A stretch of 54,438 nucleotides of DNA from Eubacteriales bacterium (GTDB taxonomy: Bacteria > Bacillota > Clostridia > Lachnospirales > Vallitaleaceae): assembly GCA_030535295.1 (NCBI GenBank), contig JAUMXK010000004.1, positions 1-54,438 of the forward strand, in the 5' to 3' direction. Shown piece by piece: positions 44,885-52,696 of the stretch. The notes beneath the pieces are model-generated. The model worked only from the letters and a program-made list of their open reading frames with translations, was not told where the DNA came from and searched no databases. Every line of letters starts with the position of its first letter. The stretch's first letter is position 1. The position numbers were made by a program, and so were the translations under genes.

Positions 44885-45970
44885 TTACTCCAAATAATCG
44901 GTACTAAATCCCTTATCCTCTAAGGACATTTCCACCAATTGCTTTTCATAAAGCCATTTATAAAAAGCATTCCAACGATTTCTGTCAATCACGCCCCATG
45001 ACTTGGCATCTGCAATGTATTGAGTTGATACATACTCTTGGCTGGCACGAATCAATTCGGTATTTCCTTCCGGAGCATTTTTGATCAGGATTTCCGCTGC
45101 CTCGGCCGGCTTTTCTGCCGCAAACTCATAGCCTTTCTTAATGGCACGAAGAACTCTCCTTGCTACTTCCGGTTTGTTTGCCAAAAAGTCATTGTTGGCA
45201 ATAATCACCGGCGAATAATAATCAAACTCCGGCATATAGTCGGTCAATAGGAAGAAATTGGTTTCTACTTTTTGGATATCCGCATGAATCTTATCCCAAC
45301 CTTGGTAAACAAAAATAGAATCAAATAAATTGAGTCTTAAAGCCGTCGTTGCATCAGTAAATTCTCCACTGATAAACTCTACTTTCGACCAATCTCCACC
45401 ATCTTTTTCGACAATCGCCTGAATAGTGGCATCATCAATCGGATCCTCCCAGGTGGAATATTTCTTGCCCGGCATATCTTTCGGCGTAGCAATGCCCTTT
45501 TCTTTCAAACTCATAATTCCGGCGGTATTGTGTTGTAATACGGCTGCCACCGCAGTAATCGGCACGTCTTTTTTCAAACGTTTGACCATATTTGGTTGGA
45601 AAGAAATCCCAAATTCCGCCTTACCCAGACCGACAATCGTTGCCGAACTGTCTTCTGCAGGCTGGATGATTTCTACTTCCAGATTTTCTTCTGCAAAATA
45701 TCCGTTATCCTTAGCCACAAAAAGACCGGTATGATTGGTATTTGGCACCCAATCCAGCACAAAGGTAAGCTTTTCCGTCGGCATTTCCGCCTTTGCCTCT
45801 TGCTTTGGCTCTTCTTTTTTCTCTTCTTTCATTTCTTCTTTTGCTTCTGTCTTTTCTTGTGTTTGATTTTTCTCAGCAGGCATTCCCTCGTTTTTTACCT
45901 CCGGTTTGCTGCAAGCCGTAAAAATGCTGACAATGATGAATAATGCAACAAATATTTTAATATTTTTCAT
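44885..45970 (-). CDS. thiY: Thiamine-precursor substrate-binding lipoprotein
   Basis: A 361-residue NMT1/THI5-like binding protein. It starts at the ATG at 45970 (AGAGG upstream) with a lipoprotein signal MKNIKIFVALFIIVSIFTAC; Cys20 is the lipid-modified residue. A Glu/Lys-rich linker (about 25-65) precedes the binding domain, which shows LTFVLDWVPNTNHTGLFVAKDNGYF and IIQPAEDSSATIVGLGKAEFGISFQ, the pattern of THI5/ThiY pyrimidine-binding proteins. The frame could run 40 codons further upstream, but that part is basic and has no site. A 129-base spacer separates it from the permease gene and shows no gene. Confidence 0.87.
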   Translation of the reverse strand: MKNIKIFVALFIIVSIFTACSKPEVKNEGMPAEKNQTQEKTEAKEEMKEEKKEEPKQEAKAEMPTEKLTFVLDWVPNTNHTGLFVAKDNGYFAEENLEVEIIQPAEDSSATIVGLGKAEFGISFQPNMVKRLKKDVPITAVAAVLQHNTAGIMSLKEKGIATPKDMPGKKYSTWEDPIDDATIQAIVEKDGGDWSKVEFISGEFTDATTALRLNLFDSIFVYQGWDKIHADIQKVETNFFLLTDYMPEFDYYSPVIIANNDFLANKPEVARRVLRAIKKGYEFAAEKPAEAAEILIKNAPEGNTELIRASQEYVSTQYIADAKSWGVIDRNRWNAFYKWLYEKQLVEMSLEDKGFSTDYLE

Positions 45971-46099
45971 TGGAAACCTCTTTCTTTCTAAACATAGTTT
46001 GTACTGTTTTGTCTTTGATTGCTCTGACCGGCTTTGAGCAAATCTTTTGCGAAATCTCTTTCTGCAAACTCTTTTTTTGCTTTCAGCCATTGGATTGAC

Positions 46100-46864
46100 T
46101 TATTTACGCTCTTCGTATTTCACAACTTTTCTATGAATATAATCTACCATTGCCATCAATGCCAAACTTAAGATGGCAATAAAAAATATCGTTGCAAATA
46201 TTTTGTCAATCGCATAGGCCTTGCGGACTCTGGTCATATAAACACCAAGCCCTTGATTTCCTCCCAACCATTCTGCTACCACTGCTGCTATCAGCGAGTA
46301 AGAAATGGATACTCTAAGGCCGGCAAAAAAATAATTGATACTGGCCGGAAACTTCACATGCCAATAAGTTTGCCACTTAGTTGCCCCCATGCTTTGCAAT
46401 AGCTTGATACTGTCGGCATCCACCGAACGATATCCGTCCAGCAAAGCAATTAGTATAGGAAAAAACACCGTCATGATAACCAATACAATTTTCGGCTCCA
46501 TACCATATCCCAGCCAAACTACCAACAAAGGAGCAATCGCAAAGGAAGGTATCGTTTGTGTAATGATAATCGGCGGATAAAAAATCTCATAGCAAAGCTT
46601 TGACCAATCCATAATAATGGATAATACAAATGCCAAAAAAATCGCAATAACGATACCTATTATCATTTCCACAAAGGTATACAGAGTATGGTTCATCATC
46701 AGCGAAAAGTCATCTGCAAAGGCTTTTCCTGCGGAAAGTGGTGAGGAAAAAGCAAATTCCGGCAAAATTCCGAAATAGGTCAGCATTTGCCACAACACTA
46801 AAATAGCAAAAACAACACTGTAACGATAAAGGAAATTAATGATATTTTGCAGTTTTTTCTTCAA
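46100..46864 (-). CDS. thiX: ABC transporter permease, thiamine-precursor uptake
   Basis: A 254-residue permease with about six membrane helices. The cytoplasmic EAA-type loop is seen in DADSIKLLQSMGATKWQTYWHVKFPA (about 160-185). It matches the SsuC/TauC/ThiX type. The start is not obvious. The longest frame begins at 46906, inside the upstream gene. The TTG at 46862-46864 is preferred because GAGGGG lies seven bases upstream, giving a 29-base overlap with the thiamine-binding protein gene; ATG codons at 46882 and 46879 are alternatives. Confidence 0.85.
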   Translation of the reverse strand: MKKKLQNIINFLYRYSVVFAILVLWQMLTYFGILPEFAFSSPLSAGKAFADDFSLMMNHTLYTFVEMIIGIVIAIFLAFVLSIIMDWSKLCYEIFYPPIIITQTIPSFAIAPLLVVWLGYGMEPKIVLVIMTVFFPILIALLDGYRSVDADSIKLLQSMGATKWQTYWHVKFPASINYFFAGLRVSISYSLIAAVVAEWLGGNQGLGVYMTRVRKAYAIDKIFATIFFIAILSLALMAMVDYIHRKVVKYEERK

Positions 46865-47132
46865 TGCTAAGCCCCTCATCATTCGGATGATAACTGATTT
46901 TGACATAACTCATAACAGACGGTGCCCCTGCTTTGACGGCGATTTTCTGACATTCTTTTACAATTTTCATCAAAACATCATAATCACCTTCTATTACTGT
47001 TTCGAATGGCCCTACAAAATAATTCAGATTTTGGCCTGCAATGTACTGAATGACTTCATCTACAATTGCAACCACTTGAGATGTTTGCTCTACTTTTGGC
47101 AGAACTTGAATGGCAACACTTGCATTACACAT
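46836..47132 (-). CDS. MTH1187-type thiamine-binding protein
   Basis: A 98-residue ferredoxin-like-fold protein of the MTH1187/YkoF (Thiamine_BP) family, with ASVAIQVLPKV at the N-terminus and IGPFETVIEG-like sequence (VGPFETVIEGDYDVLMKIV). Family knowledge: such proteins bind thiamine or pyrimidine parts and occur in thi operons. The ATG at 47132 follows directly on the riboswitch terminator and uses GGAAGGGAG as its binding site. The longest frame from 47198 starts inside the leader and is rejected. Confidence 0.85.
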   Translation of the reverse strand: MCNASVAIQVLPKVEQTSQVVAIVDEVIQYIAGQNLNYFVGPFETVIEGDYDVLMKIVKECQKIAVKAGAPSVMSYVKISYHPNDEGLSIEEKTAKYH

Positions 47133-47154
47133 AAAAAAACTCCCTTCCGAGAGT
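47133..47154 (-). terminator. Riboswitch expression platform: terminator containing the ribosome binding site
   Basis: On the minus strand ACTCTC-GGAA-GGGAGT (47139-47154) forms a 6-bp hairpin followed by a run of T (47133-47139) that ends directly at the ATG. The loop and 3' arm contain the GGAAGGGAG ribosome binding site. Formation of this hairpin would both stop transcription and hide the site. Confidence 0.6.
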
Positions 47155-47213
47155 ACTTGAGCAAAGAAACAGATGATGTACGCTTTTGCACTATTCATCC
47201 ATCTATCGTATAT

Positions 47214-47283
47214 GTTCCCTACGCCGGCATTATCCGAACAGGTTATACGGGTATAATCTCAGCCTATTAAGCACCCCACTAGA
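47214..47283 (-). ncRNA. TPP (THI-box) riboswitch
   Basis: On the minus strand the conserved pieces appear in order: GGGGTGC, GGCTGAGA, ACCCGTATAACCTG, GGATAATGCCGGCGTAGGGAA. These match the aptamer core of the thiamine pyrophosphate riboswitch. It lies 82 bases upstream of the thiamine-binding protein start, between its promoter (47309-47336) and the terminator-type platform. High TPP is expected to turn the operon off. Confidence 0.95.
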
Positions 47284-47308
47284 TTTGTTTAATATTTATA
47301 GCTTTTTT

Positions 47309-47336
47309 ATTATACCGAAAATAACAAAAATGTCAA
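47309..47336 (-). promoter_or_regulatory. Promoter of the thiamine-precursor operon
   Basis: Perfect TTGACA (47331-47336) and TATAAT (47309-47314) are 16 bp apart on the minus strand, just upstream of the TPP aptamer. Confidence 0.8.
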
Positions 47337-47392
47337 ATTCTATCTTAATTTTTTTTATCCGACAAGCGAATATAAGCAAAAACTTTTTATCC

Positions 47393-47415
47393 AATATTTT
47401 CTTGAAGAAAATATT
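47393..47415. promoter_or_regulatory. Perfect 23-bp AT-rich palindrome in the thi/PTS intergenic region
   Basis: AATATTTTCTT-G-AAGAAAATATT is perfect over 11 bp on each side. It lies between the two divergent promoters, 57 bp from the thi -35 box and about 98 bp from the PTS -35 box. It may be an operator or an AT-rich hairpin. The remaining bases of 47337-47512 show no gene. Confidence 0.4.
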
Positions 47416-47512
47416 TTTTTCTTTTCTCTTTGTATCCCCTATGCTTAAAGGGTTTTAAAGATTATCTCTGTTTTTTTGTATGAAAAATAGCTTAGATTCT
47501 ATTAAGGTATTA

Positions 47513-47541
47513 TTGACATTTTCTTAATTTGGCATTAAAAT
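47513..47541 (+). promoter_or_regulatory. Promoter of the PTS gene
   Basis: Perfect TTGACA (47513-47518) and TAAAAT (47536-47541) are 17 bp apart, about 77 bases before the start codon. Confidence 0.8.
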
Positions 47542-47555
47542 AAAGCTGATACATG

Positions 47556-47581
47556 TTCAAGAATCTATTTTTATTCTTGAA
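47556..47581 (+). promoter_or_regulatory. Leader hairpin or operator of the PTS gene
   Basis: TTCAAGAAT (47556-47564) and ATTCTTGAA (47573-47581) form a perfect 9-bp inverted repeat with an 8-nt loop, starting 15 bases after the -10 box. It is not followed by a U-tract. It could be a repressor site near the transcript start or an RNA-level control element. Confidence 0.45.
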
Positions 47582-47617
47582 AGAAATAATAATAACTTTA
47601 TTTTAGGAGGTTGCTTT

Positions 47618-49141
47618 ATGAAAAAACATTTACAACGTCTTGGCCGCTCTATGATGCAGCCGGTAGCTGTACTTCCAGTTGCTGCTTTATTATTAGGTAT
47701 TGGCTATATGATTGACCCTAGCGACTGGGGCGGACAAAGTCCATTAGCCGCATTTTTAATCAAATCCGGTGCTGCGGTATTGGATAATCTTGGTATTTTA
47801 TTTGCAGTTGGTGTTGCTTATGGAATGTCCAAAGATAAAAATGGTGCTGCCGCTTTAAGTGGTTTGGTAGGTTTCATGGTAATCACTACTCTTTTAAGTC
47901 CGGGTGCCGTTGCTCAAATTCGCCACGTTGTAGGTGAAGACGGTGCATTGGTAATGCCTGCCGCAACAGAAGGTTTTGCTAAAATCAACAACGCATTTAT
48001 CGGTATTCTCGCCGGTGTTCTGGCCTCTTTGGCTTATAACCGTTTCTATCAAGTGAAACTGCCTGCGTTCTTGGCATTCTTTGCCGGTCGTCGCTTGACT
48101 CCTATCGTAACCTCTCTTTATGCAATTTTGGCTTCCGTAGTTTTATTCTTCGTATGGCCAATTATTTTTGCAGGTTTGGTAGGATTTGGTAAGGGTATTG
48201 TTAGTCTTGGAGCAGTTGGAGCAGGTATTTATGCATTCTTCAACCGTCTGTTAATCCCTGCCGGTTTGCACCATGCGTTAAACTCCGTATTCTGGTTTGA
48301 CATTGCCGGCCTTAAGGATATTCCTTTATTCCTTGACGGACAAAATACCATTGATTTATTTAGTCGAGGTCAAGAAGCTGTGGAAGCTGCCGGTCTTGCT
48401 TATCGTGATATCAAAACTGTCGGTATGTACCAAGCAGGTTTCTTCCCAATCATGATGTTCGGTCTTCCCGGTGCTGCTCTTGCAATGTATCACACCGCCA
48501 AAGACAACAAAAAGAAAGTTGCCGCTTCCTTATTGATGGCAGGTGCTTTAGCTTCTTTCGTTACCGGTGTTACCGAGCCTTTGGAATTTGCATTTATGTT
48601 CCTTGCCCCTGTTCTTTACTTAATTCATGCTTTATTGACAGGTGTTGCAGTAACATTGGCTTCCTTACTTGGCTTCCGTGCAGGTTTCGGTTTCTCCGCA
48701 GGTTTATTCGATATGATTTTAAGTATGAGAAATCCTCTTGCAACTCAATGGTACATGCTTTTAGTAATGGGCTTAGTATTCTTTGCTATTTACTATTTCG
48801 TATTCCGTTTCTTCATTACCAAGTTCAACTTAAAGACTCCGGGTAGAGAAGATGATGACGATGTAGATCCAAACGAAGGTGTTGTCCTTGGTAAAGATAC
48901 CAACTTCAACCAAATGGCGAAAACCATCTTGGAAGGTCTTGGCGGAAAAGATAATATCGAAGAACTGGATCATTGCATTACTCGTCTTCGTGTTGATATC
49001 AAACAATATGAATTAGTAGACGAAAAAGTAATCAAATCTACAAAGGTTGCCGGTGTTATCCGTCCATCTCAAAAACAGGTTCAAGTTATTGTCGGACCAC
49101 AAGTTCAAGCAGTATTTGATGAAATGAAAAAAATGGTTTAA
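47618..49141 (+). CDS. PTS sugar permease EIICB, N-acetylglucosamine/glucose type
   Basis: A 507-residue sugar phosphotransferase membrane protein with EIIC (about 1-400, ten or so helices) then EIIB (about 425-507). EIIC has GRSMMQPVAVLPVAALLLGIG, LIPAGLHHALNSVFWF and VTGVTEPLEFAFMFLAPVLY, typical of the NagE/PtsG group; the HHALNSVFWF motif favours N-acetylglucosamine. The EIIB phosphorylation site is Cys453 in LDHCITRLRVDI. An EIIA domain is absent and must be supplied by another protein. AGGAGG precedes the ATG with 7-base spacing. It is monocistronic, with a strong promoter and terminator, and its codon use suggests high expression. Confidence 0.93.
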   Translation: MKKHLQRLGRSMMQPVAVLPVAALLLGIGYMIDPSDWGGQSPLAAFLIKSGAAVLDNLGILFAVGVAYGMSKDKNGAAALSGLVGFMVITTLLSPGAVAQIRHVVGEDGALVMPAATEGFAKINNAFIGILAGVLASLAYNRFYQVKLPAFLAFFAGRRLTPIVTSLYAILASVVLFFVWPIIFAGLVGFGKGIVSLGAVGAGIYAFFNRLLIPAGLHHALNSVFWFDIAGLKDIPLFLDGQNTIDLFSRGQEAVEAAGLAYRDIKTVGMYQAGFFPIMMFGLPGAALAMYHTAKDNKKKVAASLLMAGALASFVTGVTEPLEFAFMFLAPVLYLIHALLTGVAVTLASLLGFRAGFGFSAGLFDMILSMRNPLATQWYMLLVMGLVFFAIYYFVFRFFITKFNLKTPGREDDDDVDPNEGVVLGKDTNFNQMAKTILEGLGGKDNIEELDHCITRLRVDIKQYELVDEKVIKSTKVAGVIRPSQKQVQVIVGPQVQAVFDEMKKMV

Positions 49142-49160
49142 TTCTAAAACCTTTGATAAA

Positions 49161-49198
49161 GTAAAAAGAAAGCACGCTACGGCGTGCTTTCTTTTTAC
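49161..49198. terminator. Strong bidirectional terminator between the PTS gene and pcrA
   Basis: A perfect 17-bp stem (GTAAAAAGAAAGCACGC 49161-49177 / reverse complement 49182-49198) with a TACG tetraloop. T-runs in the 3' arm occur on both strands, so it serves the PTS gene (plus) and pcrA (minus, stop at 49222). Confidence 0.9.
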
Positions 49199-49221
49199 TT
49201 GCCTCTATAATAAGAGGATAC

Positions 49222-51444
49222 TTATTCTTCTACTTTTTCCAGTTTTGCCATAAAGGCAAGTAATTTCTTTTCTCCATGTCCCGGAAACAACACTTTTACT
49301 TGATAATCCGCTCCACCATTTTCTATCGAAAGCACTTTACCGATTCCATATTTTCCATGTTTCACCAAATCCCCTTCGGTAAATGTGAGTACCTTGTGTT
49401 GAGGTTGTGGAAGTTCCTGAACACTAGAAGAATAAGGTTTTCGGTTCATCACCACCTTACTTCTGCCAAAGTCTCTACCTGCTTTATTTTCAACCGCAAA
49501 CAGATTCTTTTCCCTCTCGATATTCAGCTCTTGTATAAACTCTTCCGGTATTTCCTTCAAAAATCTGGACTTCGGATTTACCTGTGTCTTACCGTACATT
49601 AGCCTTTGTTTGGCATTGGTAAGAAACAGTTCTTCCTTTGCTCTGGTAATTCCTACATAAGCCAAACGTCTTTCTTCTTCAATATCTTTTTCCATTCCGG
49701 AACTGATGCTCATATAGCTCGGAAAGAGATTTTCCTCCATTCCAATCATAAATACAATCGGAAACTCCAAACCTTTGGCAGAGTGAATCGTCATTAGGAT
49801 TACTTTTTTCGTATCTTCCTCTAAGGTATCCACCGATGCTACCAATGCAACATCTTCCAAAAACCCGTTTAAAGACGGCTCTTCTGTCTGAGTGGTATAA
49901 TCCTTGGCTTTGGAAATCAATTCATTGATATTGTCAATTCTGCCAAGACTCTCCGGTGTGCCTTCTTTCTTGAGTTCTTCTACATACTTGGTTTTCTCGA
50001 GTACCAGCTTCATCCATTCTTCCAAAGGAATCTCTTCATCAAGCTTAGCAGTCAAATACTGGATGATTTCATAGAACTCATACACGGATTTGGCTCCTCG
50101 AAAACCGGCGTTTTGGCAAAATCCTGCCGCTTCGATTAAGGAACAATCCCTTTCCAAAGCAATTTTTTGTACCATTTCTATGCTTTTGTCACCAATGCCT
50201 CTCCTTGGCTCATTAATCACACGCAAGAAGGAGATATTATCCTTTGGATTGTTAATCATTCTCAAATATGCAATCACATCCTTGATTTCTTTTCTTTGAT
50301 AGAATGCTACACCACCAATCAAAGTATAAGGAATCCCCGCTCTGACCAAGGCTTCTTCCACACTTCTGGACTGGGCATTGGTGCGATAAAGAACTGCAAA
50401 ATCATTGTAGTCCTTGCCGTTTTGACATTGTTTTTTGATTTCACCGACCACGAAATGAGCTTCCATCTTTTCATCATCCACTCTTTTGTATTTCAGCTTA
50501 TTTCCTGTCATATTTTCTGTCCAAAGAGCTTTGGCTTTTCTACTGTTGTTATTGGCAATCACCGCATTGGCTGCCGCGAGAATATTCTTGGTCGAGCGAT
50601 AATTCTGCTCCAAGCGAATCACCTTTGCCTGCGGATATACTTCTTCAAAGTTCAAGATATTGGTAATATCCGCACCACGGAAAGCATAAATAGATTGGTC
50701 ATCATCTCCAACCACGCAAAGATTCTTAAATTTTCCGGCCAAAAGACTGACCAGCTCAAATTGGACTCCGTTGGTATCTTGATATTCATCCACCATGATA
50801 TATTGGAATTTATTTTGATAGATTTCCAGAATATCCGGATTGGCCACAAAAAGCTCCACAGTAATCATCAGCAAATCATCAAAATCCATAGCATTATTTT
50901 GGTGTAGTTTCTTTTGATAGTTTTCATACACACGGCAGGCCATTTCCCGACGGAAATCACCTCGCACCTCTTTGGCATACTCCATTGCTGTCATTTTTTG
51001 ATTTTTGGCCGTACTGATAAGATTGGCCACATAAGATTCCGACAACATCTTAGAGTCAATATTCATTTCCTTCAGCACTTCTTTGATAACCTTTTTGCTG
51101 TCTTCCGTATCATAAATACTAAAATGTCTGTCATAGCCAATGGCATCGGCATATCTTCTCAAAATACGTACACAGCTACTGTGAAAGGTACTCACCCAAA
51201 TATCAGCGGCCGCTTCTCCCACCAAGCGGTTAATTCTTTCCCGCATTTCTTTGGCTGCTTTGTTGGTGAACGTAATTGCCATAATATTCCAAGGTTTTAC
51301 TCCCTTTTCTTCAATCAAATAGGCAATACGATGTGTCAGCACTTTTGTCTTTCCCGAGCCTGCACCGGCCAACAACAACAATGGCCCGTCGGTGTGCATG
51401 ACTGCCTGTTTCTGTTCCTTATTTAACTCTTGATATTTATCCAT
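49222..51444 (-). CDS. pcrA: ATP-dependent DNA helicase PcrA/UvrD
   Basis: A 740-residue superfamily 1A helicase that unwinds DNA 3' to 5' in repair and removes stalled RNA polymerase. Motifs are LNKEQKQAVMHTDGPLLLLAGAGSGKT (Q-motif and Walker A), ITFTNKAAKEMRERI (Ia), IMVDEYQDTN (II), VVGDDDQSIYAFRGAD (III), LEQNYRST (IV), LMTIHSAKGLEF (V) and RRLAYVGITRAKEEL (VI). The C-terminal segment EGDLVKHGKYGIGKVLSIE is the Tudor-like RNA-polymerase-binding domain. Length fits PcrA. GAGGTTGAA precedes the ATG. An interrupted terminator separates it from degV upstream. Confidence 0.96.
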   Translation of the reverse strand: MDKYQELNKEQKQAVMHTDGPLLLLAGAGSGKTKVLTHRIAYLIEEKGVKPWNIMAITFTNKAAKEMRERINRLVGEAAADIWVSTFHSSCVRILRRYADAIGYDRHFSIYDTEDSKKVIKEVLKEMNIDSKMLSESYVANLISTAKNQKMTAMEYAKEVRGDFRREMACRVYENYQKKLHQNNAMDFDDLLMITVELFVANPDILEIYQNKFQYIMVDEYQDTNGVQFELVSLLAGKFKNLCVVGDDDQSIYAFRGADITNILNFEEVYPQAKVIRLEQNYRSTKNILAAANAVIANNNSRKAKALWTENMTGNKLKYKRVDDEKMEAHFVVGEIKKQCQNGKDYNDFAVLYRTNAQSRSVEEALVRAGIPYTLIGGVAFYQRKEIKDVIAYLRMINNPKDNISFLRVINEPRRGIGDKSIEMVQKIALERDCSLIEAAGFCQNAGFRGAKSVYEFYEIIQYLTAKLDEEIPLEEWMKLVLEKTKYVEELKKEGTPESLGRIDNINELISKAKDYTTQTEEPSLNGFLEDVALVASVDTLEEDTKKVILMTIHSAKGLEFPIVFMIGMEENLFPSYMSISSGMEKDIEEERRLAYVGITRAKEELFLTNAKQRLMYGKTQVNPKSRFLKEIPEEFIQELNIEREKNLFAVENKAGRDFGRSKVVMNRKPYSSSVQELPQPQHKVLTFTEGDLVKHGKYGIGKVLSIENGGADYQVKVLFPGHGEKKLLAFMAKLEKVEE

Positions 51445-51464
51445 TTCAACCTCATCCTATTAAA

Positions 51465-51612
51465 AAAAGCCCGCTATTTATATCAATAACTCAACTTTCC
51501 CATAGTCTTTTTTGCCCTTATTCCGCTCCGGAGAGCGGACACATAAACGTATCTAAAAAAGACTGTTTCAGGGAACTAAGGAAAGTTGAGTCAATAAATA
51601 GTTCGGGCTTTT
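51465..51612 (-). terminator. Terminator of degV interrupted by a mobile element
   Basis: Arms AAAAGCCCG (51465-51473) and CGGGCTTTT (51604-51612), plus CTATTTAT (51474-51481) and ATAAATAG (51594-51601), pair across 108 bases of inserted DNA. On the minus strand the stem ends in GGGCTTTTTTT. Deleting the element with one 7-mer repeat gives a 17-bp stem with an ATCA loop. The stem can still form with the insertion as its loop. Confidence 0.75.
51483..51597. mobile_element. Inverted-repeat element family 1, copy 3, with 7-bp target duplication
   Basis: The 101-bp element (51490-51590) begins CTCAACTTTCCCATAG and ends GGAAAGTTGAG. It is flanked by the 7-mer TCAATAA on both sides (51483-51489 and 51591-51597). 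Inner blocks AGTCTTTTTT, CCGCTCCGGAGAGCGG and CTAAAAAAGACTGTT are shared with copy 1. There is no open frame. It sits exactly in the loop of the degV terminator. Confidence 0.8.
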
Positions 51613-51623
51613 GAACCCTATGA

Positions 51624-52457
51624 TTAATATGCTAAAATCAAACCGCCGGAATTGGCATAGTTGGAGCTAAGTCCTCTGGTTGCCACTACTACAATATCTT
51701 TGAAATTGTATTGTGCTCTTGCTTTTTCCAGTGCCATTTTGGCATATTCTGCGGCCTGGCAATGAGCAATCACCAATCTTTTCTCTGTCACATCACCGCC
51801 AAGGTCGGCAATCATCGCTACCATCTTATCAATTGCTTTTTTGATTCCTCTGGCTTTTTGCAGAAGCTCAATTTCACCGTCATTACTGCCTAAAATCAAG
51901 TTGATGTTTAAGACGCTGGCAATTTTACTTTGAAGCAAGCTCAAACGCCCTGATTTCTCCAAGTTATCCAGCTTTTGCAGTACAAATACGGTTCGTAAGC
52001 CTTCAATGTACCTTTCTACTTTATCTACAATTTCTTCAAAAGACAATCCGCTGTGAATCAGGTCATTCAATTTTAGGGCAATAGCCACTTCCGCTGAGGA
52101 TGCTCCCTTACTGTCAAAGATATGAATGTTTTTATGCGGATTCTCTTCCAGATAAAGATCTTTTGCCAAAACCGCAGAAGCATAACTGCCACTTAATTTG
52201 GAAGAAATGGTAATGCAAAATACATCTTCTTCCCCTTGATAGGCCTGCATATATGCTTCCGGAGAAGGACAAGCGGACTTTGAAACCACCTTTGAAGTGG
52301 ATTGAACTTTCAGAAATTCCTCAACATCCAGCTTTTCATCGTCCACAAAAAAAACGCCATCCACTTCAATGGTCAGCGGAACCAAGCTGATATTCATCTC
52401 CTGCTTCATTTTTGTAGTAACATCACAACAGCTGTCTGCAACAATTTTATAAGACAT
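51624..52457 (-). CDS. DegV family fatty-acid-binding protein
   Basis: A 277-residue protein of the DegV/FakB fold, which binds a fatty acid and, in characterised cases, presents it to the FakA kinase for use in phospholipids. The N-terminus YKIVADSCCDVT is family-typical. The lipid-contact strand is TISSKLSGSYASAVLAKD (about 82-99), with FDSKGAS next. The C-terminal part has RLVIAHCQAAEYA and ATRGLSSNYANSGGLILAY. AAAGGAG precedes the ATG. No fakA homologue is adjacent. It is expressed from its own promoter with a long structured leader. Confidence 0.92.
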   Translation of the reverse strand: MSYKIVADSCCDVTTKMKQEMNISLVPLTIEVDGVFFVDDEKLDVEEFLKVQSTSKVVSKSACPSPEAYMQAYQGEEDVFCITISSKLSGSYASAVLAKDLYLEENPHKNIHIFDSKGASSAEVAIALKLNDLIHSGLSFEEIVDKVERYIEGLRTVFVLQKLDNLEKSGRLSLLQSKIASVLNINLILGSNDGEIELLQKARGIKKAIDKMVAMIADLGGDVTEKRLVIAHCQAAEYAKMALEKARAQYNFKDIVVVATRGLSSNYANSGGLILAY

Positions 52458-52489
52458 ATTTTCACTCCTTTAAAAGAGACAATTACATT

Positions 52490-52653
52490 GATAAAGTAAC
52501 TTCAGCACCACAATTTTGGGTTTACCTTTTTTTGTGCCGGAATCTGCTGCGTTTTTCCGGTCGTGTAAAACGCTCTTATACCGTACTTTGCAAAAAACTA
52601 TTTGTGCAAGCACATATTTTTTGCTCGTTCGACGTATTCACGCTATTATCTAT
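52490..52653 (-). ncRNA. Structured leader RNA upstream of degV
   Basis: This leader has four hairpins on the minus-strand transcript. H1 (52590-52624) is a long imperfect stem with GCAAAAAA / TTTTTTGC ends. H2 (GCGTTTT 52549-52555 / AAAACGC 52567-52573) and H3 (CCGGAA 52537-52542 / TTCCGG 52555-52560) share bases and exclude each other. H4 (CACAA 52509-52513 / TTGTG 52532-52536) lies nearer the gene. I do not recognise it as a named riboswitch. There is no gene here. Confidence 0.45.
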
Positions 52654-52682
52654 ATTATAAAGTATATCCCTGAACTATTCAA
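52654..52682 (-). promoter_or_regulatory. Promoter of degV
   Basis: TTGAAT (52677-52682) and TATAAT (52654-52659) are 17 bp apart on the minus strand, about 197 bases upstream of the degV start codon. Confidence 0.75.
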
Positions 52683-52696
52683 GTGGTAAATCGAAT

